Below, one piece after another: positions 56,201 through 64,000 of a stretch of DNA of 64,000 nt (position 1 is the stretch's first letter; each line of letters opens with the position of its first letter). The notes beneath the pieces are model-generated. The model was not told where the DNA came from. It saw nothing but the letters and a program-made list of their open reading frames with translations, and did no database searches. Source of the DNA: Drosophila pseudoobscura (taxonomy: Eukaryota > Arthropoda > Insecta > Diptera > Drosophilidae); assembly GCF_009870125.1 (NCBI RefSeq), contig NC_046679.1:13950001-14014000 (forward strand), written 5' to 3'. The position numbers were made by a program, and so were the translations under genes.

Positions 56201-59200
56201 TGTGCTAAGTCAAATAATTCCATTTTGTAAAAAGATTTTGTAAAAGATATATAGTGCAAAATCCAAGTATAATATTTGTATATTCCAAAATTTTCCTTTG
56301 TCGCACAGTGCTATTTATACAGATTATTTCATGTAAGAAATAAGTACTCCTTGGGCATACGTAAATACAATATGTCAATGGAGTCCAATTAAACTTCTAC
56401 CAACCAACCAAATATATGTACTTAAGTCGAAGACCAATTGCCTGATGATAATTTACACGGAATTTACATATTCCTCGCGATACTCTCCCCTCACGCACCC
56501 CTCTACCCTACGTTTGTGTACTACCCTCACTCCTTGTGTGTGTGTGTGTGTGTGACATTTACAGTCCGCAATGGAATTCCATTTTTATTGCAAATACATT
56601 GCGCGCTCCCTCCGCACTTTTGGCAGCCAAACAAAACATTATAAATTAAGTCATTTAACATAATTTCGCTACCAGAGTACGACGATTGTATAATAGGGGG
56701 AATGGAGGGGATGGAACAGCAGATTGGGACAGCAGCAGCAACAGCTGCTAAACGAGGGGACACAACGCATGTGCCAAATGCAAAAGCGAACGAATGCTCA
56801 GAGGAACACACACACACATATGGCTGGACAATGGATCGTGTGGGTGCAATCAACAGCAGGAGTGGATTCGGCAGAGGGGAGAGGAGAGGTATCTGGGTAC
56901 AGGCGGTTAATTTACAGCCCGCTGACGTAGAGCTGGCCAGGAGTCAGGAGAGGCCAGGAGTACTGAATAGCGCAACTAATTTTGAAAAGGCAGCCAAACA
57001 AAAACGTGCAATAAACGATGTCCACTTAGCCGAACAATGCCATGAAAGGAGATCGGTAACGGGGGCGTGGCAGATACATACATACATGTACGTATTCTCG
57101 TTGGTATGTATGTGCATCCCGAGAAGATTGAGATATCCCAATAAAACCTGGCTTCCTTTAATTAATGAAAATGCAATGACTCGAAGGTGTTGCTGTTGGT
57201 GTTGCCCATCGCCTTATCCGTGTCGAGAGATCGACTCGCAAGGAGACCCTCGGATGGCAGATGTGCGGCTCTGCACAGGGAGAGGGAACCGTGATGGAGA
57301 TGGTTGACAAATTTATAACAAATATTCACGCGTGCTTTGGCAGGCAGTCCTTTGTCCAATTATTGTCTTACAATTGCCACCGAAGGATCTGCTGTGCTCC
57401 TTTGATTTCGCCTGAAGTGGCACCTCCACCTCTCCCTTTGTGCGCTTCCATGAAAAGGCAATCGCACGGAATGGATTGTAATGGGATGGCGGTTTAGCAC
57501 ATTTTGTGCCGAGTCAACAATAAACCATGAGAGCACAAAGCCAAAAAAATATTGGAATACACACCACTCGCACAATAAAAGGACTAACAGAAGAACAATT
57601 AAAATGAAATTTTCAAATTGAATGCCCCCGGCATTATCCGGCTGGCCCTCGAGGGTGCTTCTACGGAATTTAAAGCGTCAAATCCACTCAGTCATAACAA
57701 GCCAATAGAAAACAATCATCCAGCAGAAAAGGACCGCAGAAGTGAACAACATTGTTCCAAAAATTGATTTGCACGCCTTGGCAACCGACCAGGAACCAGT
57801 CACCAGACACCAGCCAACAGCCACCAGCCACAACGAGGCATAAAAATGGCCAAGTAAATGCTGCTAAAACTGCCGGCCAAAGCGTTAATTTCATTTGCAT
57901 GCCCATGCATTTCGGCCAGCTGAACTGGTTTGCCCCCATGGACCCCCTTGGACACCCCTTGGAGCCACTGCATATCGGCTCCTATCTGCTGGAAATTCAG
58001 CGAAATATCGCGATAAAATGCATAACAACTTCATTCACAGCGGGCGATGCCATAAAAGTGTTTTAAATCGTGTTAATAATTTTGTGCAGCATTTGCCTTC
58101 AACTCCAAAACTTCGAATTGAGAAAAGTCCTGCTGTGCCTGGCACGTCATCCACATCCATTTAGCTCCACTCCGTCCGTATTCCCCATTGCATGCCTCAC
58201 TTGGGTCTCCCATACATTTGTGTGCACTTTTTCTTTCCGATTTTGGCGGTGGTTGTGGGGTGCCCGAGGCCCTGGCCAGAGCCTTGGCGTGGCCTATTCA
58301 CACCTGCAGCCCAAAAATAAATTGAGCCTGCTGAAATGTGTCTGCAGGCTGCTCGATCTCCATCACGTGATCGATGCAATTAATTATAATTTGTCGTTAA
58401 TAAACAGCCCAAAAACTGAACCAAAGATGTGCCCTCAAACGATCGGAGAGGCCTTGCGTGATGGGTTGTGTTGTTCATCGGGTATATCATCGGAATATGC
58501 ATATTTAAATGCTTTATGGCGTTGACTTTTTATGCTCCAATTGGGCTGCCAAAGAGAGGGTGCGGACGTATTGATGGACAATAATCTGACTCGTTAAAAA
58601 ACACTTAACCCTGCAAGATTGAATATAAAATATAAATGAAATCAGAGATTCCTTAATATGAGACGACTCACCTGAAGCAAAGTGTTCTTCATTTCATTTT
58701 GTATTCCATCTATATGTTTATCTATAAATATATCCATCTCTCCATATGCATCTCTCTCTATATCTCAATCAGTATCTCTCCATCTCTTCCTTTTATGTAT
58801 TTACAGATCTCTCCATCTATCCTCTCAACCCACCCACCAATTCATCTTCAGCTTTTCGCCACCAACAATTTGCTTAATTTTGAGCTGCAACTGCCGGTCC
58901 GCTCGATGCCGGAGATTCAAAAATCCATAGATGGCAATAAAAAGTGCAATAACTTGGGCTTTCCATTGGGGCTTAGAATTGGGTTGTCTGCACTGCTGTG
59001 TGCACAGCCCGATAAATATTTCACATAATGAATGCCCGAGATTGGGCCGGCTCTGGGACTGGGACTGGCCTAGGAATATTTATGTGGCCATAATGTGATA
59101 ATAAGCATGCGCTGATATCCTGCGGAACTCTGCTCCCCAGCAACAGCCCGGCACTGGCTCAGAGACGGCTGGGATGGTGGCCAGGTTCAAATGTTAAGGC

Positions 59201-62200
59201 GCTTTTCGTGTTCCAGCTCAATTGCTCAATTATTAGGTGCGGACTGCACCGAGTAGGGTGGCAGGAACGGGGCAGAACTCGAAAATTATACGGCTGGCAT
59301 TAGGCGAGTGAAATAAAAGTCCATTACAAATGAAATCAACAACTCATTGCTCATCGGCTCAGGGGCAGAGGCACCAGGCACAGGGCACAGAGACGGGGGC
59401 AGCTTCAGCGCCAGAGCTCCAAAAGAGGCAACACTATCATCATCCCTCCCTCCACAGACCGATCGGATCCCCTCTCCACAGCTCCTCCACAAACACGGAC
59501 TCGCTCTCTCTCTCTCTGCAGCTCTATCGATAAGCAGCAATTTCTCGATTCTCGAATCTCGATTCTCGAAGTGAGCCCCATTAAAATATGATAAATTGCG
59601 TCGATTCAGTGCAGTTGATTTTAACAAGACAATTTAACAAGCGTAATTTAATATTTGACAGAGCGGCCCGCTCTCCCCCGTGCCCCCGTCCCCCCGTCCC
59701 GACGTCCTCCCTGTCCCGCTCTAACCGCAGCGGCAACAAAATGGAAAAACGACCATGAAAATGATGTAAAGTCGATGGGTTGTTACTGAAAATGTATCTC
59801 ACCCTGGGGAACTCTTACATAGATGCCAACCGAACAACCGAAAAATTGCCCGGGTCGGACTTCAAGTGAGGCGCTGACTTCATCCGTTAATCTCGGTCGT
59901 TGTCGGTGGTGCCTGCTTTCTGGTGGTGGATGGGACTGGGAACTCGAACCACAAGGAAACACACTCTATCTGGGGTGGGTTGGTACTTGGTCGGGGGTTG
60001 ATGTTAAACATTATAAATTAAATGGGTCGCCGGCGATAAGGTAATTGGGGTGAAATGTGAACATGAGAATGTGGTTGACTCCGAGAATGACTTCCAGGAT
60101 GAGTTAGGATGTGATGGAGCTCGAGTGGTGTCTATGGGAACCTCTCTAATCATTTGATTTATACGCTTATTGCATGACTTACCATCGCAGACGCGATTAA
60201 GCAAATTAAGCAATTATGGCACAGAAAAAGAATCTCAAAAGTCAAGCGTTCATCAGTCGACTCGAGATTGATCAATTTATGGCCGAGAGACCAAATTGAA
60301 TGTTTATTTATAGAGTTAATTACGGGCTTCGGGCTTCAGGCTTCGGGCTTCAGCCTGCTTGGCTAATTAACCTGATCCACATAAAGCCAAATGGCCGTCG
60401 GCGGTGGTGGCCGGGGGCTTAGGGGCTGGCATGGAAAAAAGGCCAAAACGAAACCCAAAACTAATTGGCCACAAATCGAGATTGACTTTAATTAATTAAC
60501 CCAGAGCGGAGTTAGTCGAGGCATTTGATTGAGTTGTGTAAATAAATCTTATTGGAGACGTTTGTCGTGAAACCCGAACGGAGAGGGAAGGCCAACGCAC
60601 TGAACCTACTCTCCAGTCGGCGATTCAGCCGGTTTAATCATTATCTTATATAGTATATATGGTAGATACATCTAATTAAATCCTAAAAAGCCAATCAACA
60701 AACAAATCTCTTGAAACCAAGTCTGCAATTAGCCAGAGATCTCTAAATGCTTCAAGAGAGACAGAGAGAGAGAGAAAGAGGGAACCGCAGCCATTTCTCT
60801 GTCTAGACGAGACCCCACACCATGAGAAATCATTGGAGTACTTCAAAACGTTGACAGATAAAAGTTCAGCGAACCCCAAACACTCGTGAATGCTGTAAAA
60901 ATTACCAACCAATGAGCAGACTCTGCTTAATGGCCGCCATATAAGGCAATTATTTTCAAATTGTCTCGTTAGTTTTCGAGGCAGCTCGGCAGCAATTACA
61001 ATTGCCCGCAAGATATGTACAGTATATGGATGTACATATGTATATATTCATGGTATAGGGAGAGCTACGCTTCAACACACACGCACTCACCGAATATAGA
61101 ACATTTCCACAGAATTTCCGCAGAGCTCTGGGCACAGGAAGTGCGCACTTAAGTAGACTTTGAATAGTTTCTAATTAACGGCGACAAACGGCGTAACGGG
61201 GTCGCCTGACGGATGGACTGGCAAACTGATGGCCTGAATGGCTAGCTGACTTACTGACTAACCGGCAAAGTGTGCAATACGCACAAAGGCAGTTAATGGC
61301 TCTGAGCAAGGGGTTGGACTCGACCATGGGAAGACGGTGAACGGCAAGATTTCAGCTGGAAACAGGCTGGGAAAGGAGCTCTGAGAGATTGTTAGTCATG
61401 CGTTGGTTGGATATATCCGAATATAGAAAACTATGTGATCCTAAATATCTTAATATTTTTACGCTGCTCATATAATTATTATGAATAACAGAGCTTAAGT
61501 ATCTTGCCGATGCCCTGCCTTAACGACCAATCCCAACCGAATTCTTCTTTCCCAATGATCTTGTAATAATACCAAAATATACAAGCCTTATTAGTCAGTG
61601 AAATGGTACCATAAAAATAGGAAAATCCCTCGTGTCGTATGCAAATTGCTGCTGGAATTTCTCATTCTGTGTTTGAGAAACCGTTTTCTAGTTGGGTGGC
61701 TCTCGGCGAGAGATCTTCCAGTCTTTGTTGCCCATAAAAGTGCCCCACACGACGGCTGCCGTAAGCCACCTGCCACCTGGTGGAAATTCTTTAAAAAGCC
61801 ATTATCGGAGCTTAGCTATTTGATACATTTTCCCCAGATATGAATAGGCTACTGTTGGCAGCGGAATCTGCATTCGAATTGAAGTGGAATGGAGTGGATA
61901 TGGCCGGTGCTTGGGATTGGGCCCATAAATTTCGGCTGCTTAATGAAAGTGTTAGAAATGGGCTGACTTATCAGAGAAGGTAAGGTGGTGTTGGGGGGGG
62001 AATCGGAGTATAATAATAACGAACCCGAAAACCAATTCCGACAGCCAGCAGCAGGTTGGAGCCGTTGGCTGTTGGCTGCTGGCCGGCGGCTCGTCATAAG
62101 CCGAGCATTTGATTTATAGCGAAATTATAACGCATTAAAATCAAAATATATATCACGCCAAAGCCTCGGCTCGGCTCGCACCGGCGACAGCGACAGCGAC

Positions 62201-64000
62201 GGCGACGGACCTGGCCCAGTCTTCTGGCGGGACTCTGGCTCAACTCTGGCTCTGGCTGAAAACTAAACAAACTAGTTTCTGACATTTTAATAAATCGATT
62301 GGCATACAGCCAAGCGGATCGGCGACAATGTCTTAAGCCGATAATATTATTAACTCTGTGAGTTAAATCGAACGTTTTGTATGTTTTGAAGTCGTTTATC
62401 AGGCGCTTAAGTCTCTCCTTCTCCCTCTGTTGGACAGCTTCCGACATTCCATATCGCAGACCGACTCCGGCTCCGAGTCGCGTGTTAATTTCGATTATTA
62501 AGGAACCCATTTAGCTGGGCTTGTTTTCCCATAATTGAAAAGCGATTTGCAAATGGGCGTACATCTCTCCCTCTCCCTCTATCTCTATATATATGTATGT
62601 ATATCTCTCCCGTGTGCCCCACTTTTGTCCCGTGATTTCAGTTAATTACGTAAAACACACACACACATACGGAGCTTGTGGATAGTGGAGTAGTAGAGCG
62701 TCCTACAGCAGTAATGAGACCTCCAGGCATCGTGCAATTATTAAATGAGCGCCAAAGCGAGCACTTGCCGCACATAAATTAGAAGCTGGAAGTTTTTTTG
62801 TTGTAGTTCTGCGGTTGCGACACAATTATCTAAACGTTTGCATAATCCCAGCCGAGGGGGAGCTACACGTGCCCCTCTGCGAGTGCGAGTGCGAGCATCT
62901 TCATTCCAGTGCCCTCGCACAGTGCGACCTCGACATTGGGCAACGCCCACATTCACGTGTGGATTGCGAGTTATCCAAGCCCACGGGGGAGACTGGAAGC
63001 TGAGATAATCGGTTTACTCTCCAGACTCAGAGACTGCGCAGTGGGTAGCCTTAGATATAGCCCCTATATACGTCTATATATATGTATATAGAGCGAGAAA
63101 GGTAGAAATATATAACACAAATTGCTGGTTTTCAAATGAAATGATTTACAATATGTTTTTTTCTCTAAAACTGTTAACTATTGAATTGTTGGTAGAGCAA
63201 ATCACGAGATCAGGTATATATAAACCACAGGGGGAACTCCCGGAAATGAGCCAAGATAATTATCAAATTACGTTTTAAACTAGAATTAGGGCGACGACTA
63301 AATTGTGACTACTTTTTAAAGCAGTGAGTGAAGGTAATCGATTCTATGGGGATTTTTCCATGATTTAATGACCATATAAACTTCCAGCTGACTCCCAAAA
63401 CAAATAAGAACTAATTCCTTATAACAAGCTCTTTGACTCCCCGCAGTAGCTCAATATACATATATTCCCATTCTCGTTAAACTGAAACCCAAACCAATGC
63501 TAATTCTGGGCGCTCTGTCAACCAATTTGGGTATTTATGAACCTTGAAATTGTATTTTTAATTGGGCATAAAATTTAAATATCCCTTCAAGTGCGGGCAG
63601 GACACACAGTCGGTGGCACACAGTGCGTGTTTGTGTGAGTGTGGCACTTGAGAGGCATTCCCATTTCCATTTCCATCTAGAGTACTTGATTGGCATGACA
63701 AAGGATGCATAATTACATAAGGACAAGGCCGAGGACGGGTGTAACTGCAACTGCAACGGCACCCCAGATGGCATGGCGTGGTATTACATGTGTTTTTGAG
63801 CCACTTGTTTTGCTGGGATGGTAAACGGGTGCTGGGTGGCTGGGCACTTGAGGCAGGGACCCTGGACCACACAGGCATTCGTGAAGCGAAGAATGAAGTG
63901 ATAAACCAAATTGCTCAAGTGTGTGGCAGGGCAGGGGCAGCAGCATGAATGAGTGCCAGCTCGTTAAACGCTCGAGTATTCAAAGACTGGTCCTAGGCCA

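Larger units (their letters stand above)
48435..64000. other. 15-kb gene-free region, probable developmental regulatory desert
   Basis: I find no supportable gene on either strand. The ORFs are short, lie in simple sequence and contain no domain, and no tRNA or rRNA is recognised. AT-rich blocks full of TAATTA and TTTATGGC-type motifs alternate with GC-rich blocks and many hexanucleotide runs (GGGATC, GGGCAT, GTTCTC, CTTCGGG, CTGGGG). Such alternation is usual for fly enhancer-rich intergenic DNA. I recall the homeobox genes ems and E5 lying near rdx at 88A in D. melanogaster, so regulation of a homeobox neighbour beyond this window is possible but not shown. Confidence 0.45.

Overview
The window looks like a chromosome segment from a Drosophila species. 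Introns are short with good GT/AG sites, microsatellites and (CT)n/(CAG)n tracts are dense, DRE (TATCGATA) promoter motifs recur, and the genes match fly proteins. The content (rdx, Orc2, CG9925, Ipp, CG9922, Art6 and an Art6-like paralog) fits what I recall of the D. melanogaster 88A neighbourhood. Codon differences and extra lineage-specific pieces suggest a non-melanogaster Sophophora species. The species and all CG names come from memory of families and gene order, not from a search.

Layout. Bases 1-19 kb hold roadkill (rdx, the fly SPOP). A long low-complexity first coding exon (6577-8057) and a tiny alternative first coding exon (16563-16585) both splice in the same phase to seven shared exons that encode MATH-BTB-BACK. 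Orc2 (minus) and CG9925 (MYND plus Tudor repeats, plus strand) are head to head at 21.5-27.3 kb. Their shared promoter is tandemly duplicated with a 285-bp period. Ipp (minus, inositol polyphosphate 1-phosphatase) converges on CG9925 and is divergent from CG9922, a small single-pass membrane protein.

From 29.8 to 32.7 kb lies a decayed stretch on the minus strand: a small three-exon gene with frame lesions, an intron-retaining arrow/LRP5-6-like pseudogene, and an orphan promoter island. After a roughly 7-kb gene-free stretch comes a single-exon PWWP-domain gene (39.9-40.4 kb). At 43.2-43.9 kb there is a second decayed small three-exon gene that has no long ATG-initiated ORF. Art6 (44.4-45.5 kb) has an intact methyltransferase active site. 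Its neighbour (46.9-48.4 kb) keeps the fold and one intron position but has lost the SAM-binding glycines, the second double-E glutamate and the THW motif, so it is predicted to be a pseudo-methyltransferase. Bases 48.4-64 kb show no convincing gene and are AT-rich with homeodomain-type sites and short tandem repeats, as expected of a developmental regulatory desert.

The genes do not form one pathway. Orc2 and CG9925 share a divergent promoter, Orc2/rdx and CG9925/Ipp are convergent pairs, and the two PRMT genes are tandem paralogs. The most notable observations are the duplicated Orc2/CG9925 promoter (which also copies the Orc2 start codon), the PRMT pseudoenzyme, and three decaying gene copies on the minus strand.
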